A DNA stretch of 64,000 nucleotides, from the NCBI RefSeq assembly GCF_040538665.1, contig NZ_JBEWXT010000001.1, positions 1,700,501 to 1,764,500 of the forward strand, read 5' to 3'. A model generated the notes under the pieces. That model ran no database searches, was not told the origin of the DNA, and was given only the letters and a program-made list of their open reading frames with translations. Shown piece after piece: positions 18,126-27,107 of the stretch. The number at the start of each line of letters is the position of its first letter. Position 1 is the stretch's first letter. Position numbers and translations under genes: made by a program. This stretch comes from Aureibaculum sp. 2308TA14-22. GTDB lineage: Bacteria > Bacteroidota > Bacteroidia > Flavobacteriales > Flavobacteriaceae.

Positions 18126-20939
18126 TTATTCGTGGTTTTCAGGATAAAGAACGGCCAAGATATAACCTTCGGTCAGGTATTTATTGGCAACCGCTTGAAT
18201 ATTTTTGACCGTTATATTATCAATTTCTTTGGTTTTACCCATTATTTTTGATCTGTCCGCTTTATTGTAATCGGCATTTTTTAACGCTCTTATCCAGTAG
18301 TTGTTTTTCTTTAAATTTTCTTTGTATTCCAATAACTGGGCTTGTTTCACTTTTTCAACGTCTTCTTCTGTTGGTCCGTTTTCAATAATTTCCTGAACCT
18401 CAGCCAAAGCAGCCTCTTTTAATTTTTCAACATTTTCAGGACCACACGGGAAAGAGATTGTAAAATTATAAGAACCATAAGGCAATTTATTAAGTCCACC
18501 TCTAGCTCCTACTCCATAAACGCCAGCTTCTTCTTCACGGAGCTTTTCAATCAATTTAATAGTTAAAATTTCACCAAGACTTTGAAGCATGTGATCGTCT
18601 TTAGCATTATATTTAGTCTCACCAGTGTATCGAATCATTACGCTACTTTTAGGCTCAGTACCTTTTTTTATAATTTTTTCATGCGAACCTGACAAAGATC
18701 TAAATCCTAAATCTTTAATATCCTCTTTTTTGTCAGTACTAGGAAGGCTTGCCAAATATTGTTTTGAAAATTCTCTTAATTTAGCCTCATCAAAATTCCC
18801 TACAAAATAGAAATTGAAATCTCCAGCATTTGCAAAACGCTCTTTATACTTCTCATGAGCTAAGTTATAGTCAGCATTATCAAACTCTTCTGGAGTTGGA
18901 AACCCTAAATATCTTTCATTGTCCTTATTCATAAACTTTCCTAACTCTATTTGAAAGTAAATATTGGGGTTAGACATTACACTTCCTAAAAAAGCTTTTT
19001 GCTTGTTCGCAAAAGACGCAAATGCTTTTTCATCTTTATTTAATGCAGTAAAATTCAGATGAATCAATTGAAATAAGGTTTCTAAATCTTTTGGGGTAGA
19101 CCTACCTGACAAGCCCTCGCTAGCCGACCCAATAAAAGAACGTACAGAAGCAATTTTACCAGTTAGCAATTTTCCTAAGTCGGTTTTGTTAAAACCATTT
19201 ACACCAGCTTCGTTTAGCCCTCCATTTGCTCTTGCCGTCTTTTTATAGGTATCTAAATCATACTCGTTTGTACCACCATAACTAAAGGCCTCAAATAAAA
19301 CTTCATCATCTTTAAAATCAGTTTTTTTATAAACTACTGTTGCTCCATTAACCAAGGTTAATGTAGTTGTACCCAAGTTTTCATCTTTAACCTCTTTAAT
19401 AATAGCACCTATTTTAGGCATCTTTGTCATTAAAGACTCACCTAAATCAGAATCTTCATAAGGTTTAATATCTGCTTTTTCAACTTCCGCTAATAAATTG
19501 GTTACTTGCTGTTCTGTAATTTTAGGAGTACCCTCTTTATCTGAACCCGTCAACACCACTACTCTATTATCCTCATGCAAATAATTGGAAATTAATCCAT
19601 TAATTTCATCCAATTGTATAGTTGGCAATGCTTTTTTATAAAAATTATATTCCCATTCAATTCCCGGGATTGGTTCTTTCTCTAAAAAATTACGTACATA
19701 CTCACCTACATATCTACCAGATTCATTTTTATCCTTATTCTGAAATGCTTTGTCCATTCTAGCTAAAATAGCTGTCTTAGCACGTTCAAATTCTCCTTTT
19801 TGAAAACCATAACGCTTAACACGTTCATTTTCTTCTAATAGCGTTTTTAAAGCAGTTAATTGTCCTGTTGGACTGGACATTGCCATCGATTGATACGCAT
19901 TTTTACTTCTAGCCCAAGTACCTCCGTAATAGGATGACCCAAATACAAAAGGTGGATTTTCGCCATTTGTCAATTCTTGTAATCGATTATTTATCATTTG
20001 AGAAAACAGTCCTTTTACTATTGATTTTCTATAATCTTCTAAAGTAGTTTCAACTTTTGGTTGGCCTTTGTCCTTATACAATAATTGCACTTGATTAAAA
20101 GTAGCTTCTTTGTCAGTTTCTACGGCAATAAATGTTTCTTCGTGATTTGGTACTTTGAAAACTTTACGCTCACGCGGATTGGTTTTGACTTTGGCTTTGC
20201 TGAAGTGTTCTTTAATTTTAGCTTCTAATCTATCTAAATCAACATCACCTACAGCAATTACTGCCATTAAATCTGGTCTGTACCAATCATCTCTAAACCT
20301 TTTAATAGCTTCAGGTTTAAAATTCTCAAGAATATCTTTTTTTCCTATTGGCAATCTTTCGGCGTATTTAGAATTGTACATCATTTTAGGTAAATAATTT
20401 GCCAACATACGTTTATCAGCTCCTAAACCTATTCGATATTCCTCTAGCACTACGCCTCTTTCTTTTTCAATTTCGTCATCAGTAAGTAGTGTGTTAAATG
20501 CCCAATCTTCCAAAATTTGAAATCCTTTATCTAATTTATCTTCATCATCACTTGGTATTGGTAAGATATACACGGTTTCATCAAAACTGGTATAAGCATT
20601 TAAGTGTGCCCCAAATTTTACGCCGATACTTTGCAGATAATCCACCAACTCATTCTTTTTAAAATTCTTAGTACCATTAAAATTCATGTGCTCCATAAAG
20701 TGAGCTAAACCTTGCTGGTCATCATCTTCTAATATTGAACCCGCATTAATTACCAGTCTTAATACAACCTTGTCTGCAGGTTTGCCATTATTACGAATGT
20801 AATATGTTAGTCCATTTTCAAACTTACCCGTTCTGATATTAGGGTCAGTTGGGATTTTAGAATTTAAGTCAATTGTTTGTTGTGCAAAAGCAGTAGCACT
20901 AACAACTAGTACTGCTAGTGCGAAAATTAGTTTTCTCAT
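18126..20939 (-). CDS. M16 family zinc metallopeptidase (two-lobed)
   Basis: A 937-residue exported peptidase of the pitrilysin/insulinase family. It has a signal peptide (residues 1-20, ending AFAQ). The inverted zinc motif HxxEH is His80-Phe-Met-Glu83-His84 in GLAHFMEHMNF, and the third zinc ligand Glu is expected in the ERGVVLEEYR block near residue 160. A second, inactive M16 half follows, giving the clam-shell architecture. It acts in the periplasm or outer membrane; the substrate is unknown. The gene has its own terminator and lies 29 bases downstream of the short-chain dehydrogenase gene. Confidence 0.93.
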   Translation of the reverse strand: MRKLIFALAVLVVSATAFAQQTIDLNSKIPTDPNIRTGKFENGLTYYIRNNGKPADKVVLRLVINAGSILEDDDQQGLAHFMEHMNFNGTKNFKKNELVDYLQSIGVKFGAHLNAYTSFDETVYILPIPSDDEDKLDKGFQILEDWAFNTLLTDDEIEKERGVVLEEYRIGLGADKRMLANYLPKMMYNSKYAERLPIGKKDILENFKPEAIKRFRDDWYRPDLMAVIAVGDVDLDRLEAKIKEHFSKAKVKTNPRERKVFKVPNHEETFIAVETDKEATFNQVQLLYKDKGQPKVETTLEDYRKSIVKGLFSQMINNRLQELTNGENPPFVFGSSYYGGTWARSKNAYQSMAMSSPTGQLTALKTLLEENERVKRYGFQKGEFERAKTAILARMDKAFQNKDKNESGRYVGEYVRNFLEKEPIPGIEWEYNFYKKALPTIQLDEINGLISNYLHEDNRVVVLTGSDKEGTPKITEQQVTNLLAEVEKADIKPYEDSDLGESLMTKMPKIGAIIKEVKDENLGTTTLTLVNGATVVYKKTDFKDDEVLFEAFSYGGTNEYDLDTYKKTARANGGLNEAGVNGFNKTDLGKLLTGKIASVRSFIGSASEGLSGRSTPKDLETLFQLIHLNFTALNKDEKAFASFANKQKAFLGSVMSNPNIYFQIELGKFMNKDNERYLGFPTPEEFDNADYNLAHEKYKERFANAGDFNFYFVGNFDEAKLREFSKQYLASLPSTDKKEDIKDLGFRSLSGSHEKIIKKGTEPKSSVMIRYTGETKYNAKDDHMLQSLGEILTIKLIEKLREEEAGVYGVGARGGLNKLPYGSYNFTISFPCGPENVEKLKEAALAEVQEIIENGPTEEDVEKVKQAQLLEYKENLKKNNYWIRALKNADYNKADRSKIMGKTKEIDNITVKNIQAVANKYLTEGYILAVLYPENHE

Positions 20940-20968
20940 TGTTGTTTTTAATTTTAACGTTTTATTAT

Positions 20969-21856
20969 TTAGCTTTTATTCTTTTTAGATCGTATCATCA
21001 TTTCTAGCATATCCCACATTTCTTGAGGTATTTGTTCTAACATATTAAACTGACCAGCACCTTGCAACCACTCACCTCCATCTATTGTAATAACTTCACC
21101 ATTAACATACGATGAAAAATCTGACATTAAATACGCTGCCAAATTTGCTAACTCTTGATGCTCGCCCACCCTACGTAATGGGACTTTCTTTTTCATATCA
21201 AATTTATCCTTTAAATCTCCAGGTAATAACCTGTCCCAAGCTCCTTTAGTAGGAAAAGGTCCTGGAGCAATGGCATTAAATCTAATATTATATTTTGCCC
21301 ATTCCACAGCCAAAGAGCGTGTCATCGCCAACACTCCTGCTTTTGCAGTAGCAGACGGAACTACATAGGCGGAACCTGTCCATGCATAAGTAGTTACAAT
21401 ATTTAATACTGTAGCATTATCTTGTTTTTCAGAAATCCAATGTTTACCAAAAGCTAACGTGCAATTTTTTGTACCTCTTAATACAATGTCAATAATAGTA
21501 TCAAATGCATTTGCCGATAACCGTTCGGTTGGGCTGATAAAATTACCAGCAGCATTATTTAACAACCCATCTACTCTTCCATATTCTTTTATAGAAGCCT
21601 GAAGCATTGCCTCTACCTCTTCATAATTACGAACATCACATTGTACCGGTAAAACTTTTCCACCTGTCTTTTCTTCAAGTTCAGCTTTTACCGTTTTTAA
21701 TTTATCAATGTTTCTAGAGGTAATTACTACATTGGCTCCCAACTCTAAAAAATAAGTCGTCATTGCTTTTCCAAGTCCGCTGCCGCCACCAGTAATTACA
21801 ATTGTATTATCTTTTAGGCTACCCTCTTTTAACATGGGTTTTTGATATGTATTCAT
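20969..21856 (-). CDS. SDR family oxidoreductase, 2,4-dienoyl-CoA reductase-like
   Basis: A 295-residue short-chain dehydrogenase. The cofactor motif TGGGSGLGKAM is near residues 22-32 and NNAAGNF near 96. In place of the classical Tyr-x3-Lys it has VPSATAKAG, as in peroxisomal/mitochondrial 2,4-dienoyl-CoA reductases, where the lysine of the SAxAK motif and an upstream Tyr act. The C-terminal DGGEWLQGAGQFN also fits that subgroup. A role in unsaturated fatty acid oxidation is inferred from this resemblance. It reads into the M16 gene with a short gap. Confidence 0.85.
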   Translation of the reverse strand: MNTYQKPMLKEGSLKDNTIVITGGGSGLGKAMTTYFLELGANVVITSRNIDKLKTVKAELEEKTGGKVLPVQCDVRNYEEVEAMLQASIKEYGRVDGLLNNAAGNFISPTERLSANAFDTIIDIVLRGTKNCTLAFGKHWISEKQDNATVLNIVTTYAWTGSAYVVPSATAKAGVLAMTRSLAVEWAKYNIRFNAIAPGPFPTKGAWDRLLPGDLKDKFDMKKKVPLRRVGEHQELANLAAYLMSDFSSYVNGEVITIDGGEWLQGAGQFNMLEQIPQEMWDMLEMMIRSKKNKS

Positions 21857-21938
21857 TTAGTTTATTTTCCAGTAAAAATATTGAAAAATACTAAAAATGA
21901 CCAGAATAAACCGCTTTATTTTTTTATTCAAAAAACTG

Positions 21939-21968
21939 TTGTAAAAAACAAAAGGATTTGTATATTTG
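21939..21968 (+). promoter_or_regulatory. Promoter of rpmH
   Basis: TTG at 21939-21941 and TATATTTG at 21961-21968 match the Bacteroidota -33/-7 consensus with a 19-base spacer, about 73 bases upstream of the rpmH ATG. Confidence 0.65.
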
Positions 21969-22040
21969 CCACCGATTTTAGCAGGGGTTTATTTGAATCC
22001 TTATTTAACTGATAAGAAGATTTTTTAAAGATATAGAATA

Positions 22041-22202
22041 ATGAGTAAAAGAACGTATCAACCGTCAAAGAGAAAAAGAAAGAACAAACACGGCTTTAGA
22101 GAAAGAATGGCAAGTGTTAACGGAAGAAAGGTTTTAGCTCGCAGAAGAGCTAAAGGCAGAAAGAGACTTTCAGTTTCATCAGACCCTAGCCCGAAAAAAT
22201 AA
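22041..22202 (+). CDS. rpmH: 50S ribosomal protein L34
   Basis: A 53-residue, strongly basic ribosomal protein. The sequence begins [19 protein letters not shown] and continues with [20 protein letters not shown], the universal L34 pattern, with a short Ser/Pro/Lys tail typical of Bacteroidota. It has its own promoter and an intrinsic terminator, so it is transcribed alone. The rnpA and yidC genes that often neighbour rpmH in other phyla are absent here. Confidence 0.97.
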   Translation: MSKRTYQPSKRKRKNKHGFRERMASVNGRKVLARRRAKGRKRLSVSSDPSPKK

Positions 22203-22227
22203 TGATAATTTATTCAATTATATATAA

Positions 22228-22258
22228 AGGTGTTACTTTTTTAGTAACACCTTTTTTT
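22228..22258 (+). terminator. Intrinsic terminator of rpmH
   Basis: GGTGTTACT (22229-22237) pairs perfectly with AGTAACACC (22243-22251) and is followed by seven T residues. It lies 26 bases after the rpmH stop codon. Confidence 0.92.
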
Positions 22259-22347
22259 ATATCTTCTTAATAAGTTTTTAAAATTATAGACACAAAAAAA
22301 ATAGAAAATTCAAATATTTGTAATCCATAAAAATAGACAGACAGAAA

Positions 22348-25197
22348 ATGCCAAAAAATCCAGCAATCAAATCCGTTTTAATTATAGGTTCAGGTCCAAT
22401 TATAATAGGTCAAGCTTGTGAGTTTGATTATTCAGGAAGTCAATCCTTAAGATCTTTAAGTGAAGAAGGAATAGAAACTATCCTTATCAACTCGAATCCT
22501 GCTACAATCATGACGGATCCCTCAATGGCAGATCATGTTTACCTATTACCATTAACCACAAAATCTCTGGTTAAAATATTAAAAGAGCATCCTCAAGTAG
22601 ATGCCGTTTTGCCAACAATGGGAGGCCAAACTGCACTTAACCTGTGTATTGAGGCTGATAATAAAGGTATTTGGAAAGATTTTGATGTTGAACTCATAGG
22701 TGTTGATATAGATGCCATAAACGTAACTGAAGACAGAGAGCAGTTTCGTAATTTAATGGGTGAAATCGGTGTTGAAATGGCTCCTCAAGCTACGGCAACA
22801 TCATTTTTAAAAGGTAAAGAAATAGCTCAAGAATTTGGTTTTCCGTTGGTAATACGATCATCTTACACACTAGGCGGTGCGGGAGCATCAATTGTTTACA
22901 AGGCAGAAGATTTTGATGAATTACTAAGAAGAGGCCTTGAAGCGTCCCCTATCCACGAAGTGATGATTGATAAAGCAATGATGGGATGGAAAGAATACGA
23001 ACTAGAATTATTACGCGATAACAATGACAATGTTGTTATTATTTGTGCTATAGAGAATATGGATCCAATGGGTATTCATACAGGAGATTCCATTACAGTT
23101 GCACCTGCAATGACCTTGTCGGATAAAACCTATCAAAAAATGCGTGATATGGCTATACACATGATGCGTTCTATAGGTGATTTTGAAGGTGGATGTAACG
23201 TACAATTTGCGGTAAGCCCTGATGAAAAAGAAGATATTATAGCTATTGAAATCAACCCTCGTGTTTCACGTTCTTCCGCATTGGCAAGTAAAGCAACAGG
23301 TTACCCAATTGCAAAAATTGCAACGAAATTGGCTATTGGTTTTACGTTGGATGAACTGGACAATCAGATTACAAAATCTACTTCTGCTTTATTTGAACCT
23401 ACGTTAGATTATGTTATTGTAAAAATACCACGTTGGAACTTTGATAAATTTGAAGGTTCTGATCGTACCTTAGGCTTACAAATGAAGGCGGTTGGTGAAG
23501 TAATGGGTATTGGTAGGTCTTTTCAAGAAGCTTTACATAAAGCAACGCAATCTCTTGAAATTAAGCGAAATGGGATTGGTGCAGATGGCAAAGGTGAAAA
23601 AGATTATGAGAAAATTATTGACAAATTAAGAAACCCTAGTTGGGATCGTGTTTTTATTATTTATGATGCCATTCAGATGGGAATGCCGTTGAGTAGAATC
23701 CATGAAATTACTAAAATTGACATGTGGTATCTACGTCAATATGAAGAATTGCACTTTTTGGAAAAAGAAATATCAACTCATAGCTTAGAGACCTTACCAA
23801 GAGATTTATTGTTAGAGGCTAAACAAAAGGGCTATGGTGATAGACAAATTGCACATATGTTAGATTGTTATGAGAGTGAAGTCTATAAAAAGCGTCAAGA
23901 GCTTAACATTAACCGCGTTTATAAATTGGTTGACACCTGTGCTGCAGAATTTAAGGCTCAAACACCTTACTACTACTCTACTTTTGAGAATAATAGTATA
24001 GTAAACGGTGTGGCTTCTGCTGAAAACGAATCTGTGGTTACAGATAAAAAGAAAATTATTGTATTAGGCTCAGGCCCTAATCGAATTGGACAAGGAATTG
24101 AGTTTGATTATTGTTGTGTTCACGGCGTATTAGCGGCTAAAGAAGCAGGTTATGAAACCATAATGATTAACTGTAATCCTGAGACGGTTTCTACGGATTT
24201 TGACACCGCTGACAAACTGTATTTTGAACCCGTTTTCTGGGAACATATTTATGATATCATTCAACACGAAAAACCAGAAGGTGTTATTGTACAATTAGGC
24301 GGACAAACTGCATTAAAACTATCTGAAAAGCTAGAAAAATATGGTGTGAAAATTATAGGGACTTCATTTGAAGCGTTGGATTTAGCTGAGGATAGAGGTC
24401 GTTTCTCTACACTACTAAAAGAATTGGATATTCCTTATCCACGATTTGGAACAGCAACAACTGCGGATGAGGCTTTAGCCGTAGCTGATGAATTAGACTT
24501 TCCGATTTTAGTCCGACCTTCTTATGTATTGGGTGGACAAGGGATGAAAATCGTCATCAACAAAGAAGAGTTGGAAAACCATGTGGTGGATTTACTTCGT
24601 AAGATACCAAATAATGTACTGTTATTAGATCATTATTTAGATGGTGCTATAGAAGCGGAGTCCGATTCTATTTGTGATGGCGAAGATGTTTATACCATTG
24701 GCATTATGGAACATATTGAGCCATGTGGTGTCCATTCCGGAGATTCAAATGCTACATTGCCCGCTTTTAATTTGGGTGAATTTGTAATGCAGCAAATAAA
24801 AGACCACACTGTTAAAATTGCAAAAGCACTAAAAACGGTAGGGCTTATCAATATTCAATTTGCCATAAAAGACGATATTGTTTATATTATAGAAGCCAAC
24901 CCAAGAGCTTCAAGAACGGTTCCTTTTATTGCCAAAGCCTATGGCGAACCGTATGTAAATTATGCTACCAAAGTAATGTTAGGCGATAAAAAATTAAAAG
25001 ATTTTGACTTTAATCCAAAACTAAACGGCTTTGCCATTAAGCAACCTGTGTTTTCATTTAATAAGTTTCCTAATGTAGATAAAAAACTAGGGCCTGAAAT
25101 GAAATCAACCGGAGAGAGTATTTTATTTATTGACAGCCTAAAAGATGACCAGTTTTACGAATTGTATTCTAGAAGGAAGATGTATTTGAGTAAGTAG
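22348..25197 (+). CDS. carB: Carbamoyl-phosphate synthase large subunit
   Basis: Makes carbamoyl phosphate from bicarbonate, ATP and ammonia delivered by CarA, for pyrimidine and arginine synthesis. Two homologous ATP-grasp halves are visible: the first begins VLIIGSGPIIIGQACEFDYS and the second IIVLGSGPNRIGQGIEFDY (near residue 570). ATP-grasp loops (SYTLGGAG and SYVLGGQG) are intact in both. At 949 residues it ends soon after the second ATP-grasp half and lacks the roughly 130-residue MGS-type allosteric domain of the E. coli enzyme, which is usual for Flavobacteriaceae. No carA lies next to it. Confidence 0.96.
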   Translation: MPKNPAIKSVLIIGSGPIIIGQACEFDYSGSQSLRSLSEEGIETILINSNPATIMTDPSMADHVYLLPLTTKSLVKILKEHPQVDAVLPTMGGQTALNLCIEADNKGIWKDFDVELIGVDIDAINVTEDREQFRNLMGEIGVEMAPQATATSFLKGKEIAQEFGFPLVIRSSYTLGGAGASIVYKAEDFDELLRRGLEASPIHEVMIDKAMMGWKEYELELLRDNNDNVVIICAIENMDPMGIHTGDSITVAPAMTLSDKTYQKMRDMAIHMMRSIGDFEGGCNVQFAVSPDEKEDIIAIEINPRVSRSSALASKATGYPIAKIATKLAIGFTLDELDNQITKSTSALFEPTLDYVIVKIPRWNFDKFEGSDRTLGLQMKAVGEVMGIGRSFQEALHKATQSLEIKRNGIGADGKGEKDYEKIIDKLRNPSWDRVFIIYDAIQMGMPLSRIHEITKIDMWYLRQYEELHFLEKEISTHSLETLPRDLLLEAKQKGYGDRQIAHMLDCYESEVYKKRQELNINRVYKLVDTCAAEFKAQTPYYYSTFENNSIVNGVASAENESVVTDKKKIIVLGSGPNRIGQGIEFDYCCVHGVLAAKEAGYETIMINCNPETVSTDFDTADKLYFEPVFWEHIYDIIQHEKPEGVIVQLGGQTALKLSEKLEKYGVKIIGTSFEALDLAEDRGRFSTLLKELDIPYPRFGTATTADEALAVADELDFPILVRPSYVLGGQGMKIVINKEELENHVVDLLRKIPNNVLLLDHYLDGAIEAESDSICDGEDVYTIGIMEHIEPCGVHSGDSNATLPAFNLGEFVMQQIKDHTVKIAKALKTVGLINIQFAIKDDIVYIIEANPRASRTVPFIAKAYGEPYVNYATKVMLGDKKLKDFDFNPKLNGFAIKQPVFSFNKFPNVDKKLGPEMKSTGESILFIDSLKDDQFYELYSRRKMYLSK

Positions 25198-25276
25198 AGA
25201 TAATGAAGAATCAGATATCGATTTAAAGATTTAAGTTATTACTTCGTATATTGTTACAATTATTAAAAGCATTATA

Positions 25277-27037
25277 ATGAAGCTTCCAAAAATCGCCATT
25301 GCTCTAATTTATTTGCTAGTATTTACTCAATTTGGAATTGCTCAAAATACAAAACACCCAAATGTAATACTAATTATAACAGACGATCAAGGCTATGGAG
25401 ATTTGGGTATTACAGGCAATCCACATGTAAAAACACCCGTACTAGATAATCTCGCTAAAGAAAGTTTAAGGTTTACTAATTTTTATGTTTCACCTGTGTG
25501 TGCTCCCACTCGAGCCAGTCTAATGACAGGACGATACTCGTTACGCACTGGTATCAGAGATACGTATAACGGCGGTGCAATTATGGCTTCCAATGAAGTA
25601 ACCATTGCAGAAATGCTAAAACAAGCCAATTACACAACCGGAATTTTTGGAAAATGGCATTTAGGTGATAATTACCCAAGCAGACCAAGCGATCAGGGTT
25701 TTGATGAATCGCTTATTCACCTTTCGGGAGGAATAGGACAAGTGGGTGATTTTACCACTTACTTTAAGGGAGACAGAAGTTATTTTGACCCTGTGCTTTG
25801 GCATAATAACAAGCAAGAAGCTTATACTGGTTATTGTTCAGATATTTTTACGGATAATGCCATTGCGTTTATTGAAAAAAATAAAGAAACACCTTTTTTT
25901 TGTTACTTATCTTTTAATGCTCCGCATACGCCTTTGCAAGTTCCAGACAACTATTATCAACAATATGTATCTGTTGACCCCGCTTCAGGTTTTGAAAACG
26001 ATGACAGGCCTTTTGTAAAAATGAGCGAAAAAAACAAGGAAGACGCTCGAAAAGTATATGCTATGGTTACAAATATTGATGATAACTTGGGTAAGCTCTT
26101 TAAAAAATTGGACGATTTAAATATTGCCGATAATACAATTGTCATTTTTATGACTGATAACGGACCACAACAAGTAAGATATGTAGCTGGAATGCGTGGA
26201 CGTAAGGGCAGTGTATTTCAAGGTGGCGTTAGAGTCCCATTTTACATGAAATACCCTTCATCCTTTAAAGGAAATAAGGATATTGAAAGTACTTCTGCTC
26301 ATATAGATATTTTACCTACACTTTCAGAATTATGCAATGTTGGCTTGCCCAAAGAAAAAACTATTGATGGTAAAAGTCTTGTCCCGCTTATTGAAAATAA
26401 GCCTATTAATTGGCATAACAGGTCATTATTTTTTTACTGGACAAGACGTTATCCAGAACGGTATAACAATATGGCGTTATTGAAAGGAAATCATAAACTC
26501 GTTGGGCATACAGATTATAATGCCAATATTGAAAATTTTGAGCTATTCAATCTTAAAAAAGATCCGTACGAGCAAAAAAATATCATGCTTGAAAACATCA
26601 GCACTGGAAATAAACTTAAAAAAGAACTTGACAGCACCTATAAAGAACTCATAAACTCTAAAAATCTCGTTAATCAACCTCGGATTATTGTTGGCAGCAA
26701 ACATGAAAATCCTATTTTTTTGAACAGAAACGATGCGGGTGGACAACGTGGTATTTGGAATCAAGAAGAAATTTATGGAAAATGGAAAGTTAACATTAAA
26801 GAAGGTACTTATAATATCCGGTTCAAATTTATTAAACCAATTAAAGCCAACGGAAAAATGTATTTGGAAACAAATACAATGGTGAATCAAATGGTGAATA
26901 ATAGCCTAGACAATACAGATGTTATTGAAATGAATAACATTCATTTTCCTGAAATGGATTGTGATATAAGATCATTTTATGCCGAAGGTGGAAAAAACAT
27001 ATTCCCGTTTTGGGTAGAGCTAGAAAAGATTGATTGA
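25277..27037 (+). CDS. Secreted sulfatase (formylglycine-dependent)
   Basis: A 586-residue type I sulfatase with a signal peptide (residues 1-22, ending GIAQ). The nucleophile is Cys75 in the CxPxR motif CAPTRASLMTGR, to be converted to formylglycine. Metal-binding DDQGYGDLG (residues 36-44), GKWHLG and TDNGPQ are present. The C-terminal 100 residues look like an extra beta-rich region. It should hydrolyse sulfate esters in the periplasm or outside; polysaccharide sulfates are likely in a marine bacterium. No glycosidase flanks it directly, and the substrate subfamily cannot be assigned here. Confidence 0.93.
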   Translation: MKLPKIAIALIYLLVFTQFGIAQNTKHPNVILIITDDQGYGDLGITGNPHVKTPVLDNLAKESLRFTNFYVSPVCAPTRASLMTGRYSLRTGIRDTYNGGAIMASNEVTIAEMLKQANYTTGIFGKWHLGDNYPSRPSDQGFDESLIHLSGGIGQVGDFTTYFKGDRSYFDPVLWHNNKQEAYTGYCSDIFTDNAIAFIEKNKETPFFCYLSFNAPHTPLQVPDNYYQQYVSVDPASGFENDDRPFVKMSEKNKEDARKVYAMVTNIDDNLGKLFKKLDDLNIADNTIVIFMTDNGPQQVRYVAGMRGRKGSVFQGGVRVPFYMKYPSSFKGNKDIESTSAHIDILPTLSELCNVGLPKEKTIDGKSLVPLIENKPINWHNRSLFFYWTRRYPERYNNMALLKGNHKLVGHTDYNANIENFELFNLKKDPYEQKNIMLENISTGNKLKKELDSTYKELINSKNLVNQPRIIVGSKHENPIFLNRNDAGGQRGIWNQEEIYGKWKVNIKEGTYNIRFKFIKPIKANGKMYLETNTMVNQMVNNSLDNTDVIEMNNIHFPEMDCDIRSFYAEGGKNIFPFWVELEKID

Positions 27038-27107
27038 TTCCTCTAGGCTATCTAACAATTAGTAACAAGCAGCACATAGTTAAAAGACTTTTTCTATCTT
27101 CGCATTT

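Noticed and set aside
25277-27037. Sulfatase considered as part of a polysaccharide utilisation locus
   Set aside because: It is flanked by carB and a helicase gene, with no SusC/SusD or glycosidase next to it; the GH29 and GH92 genes are 24 kb away.
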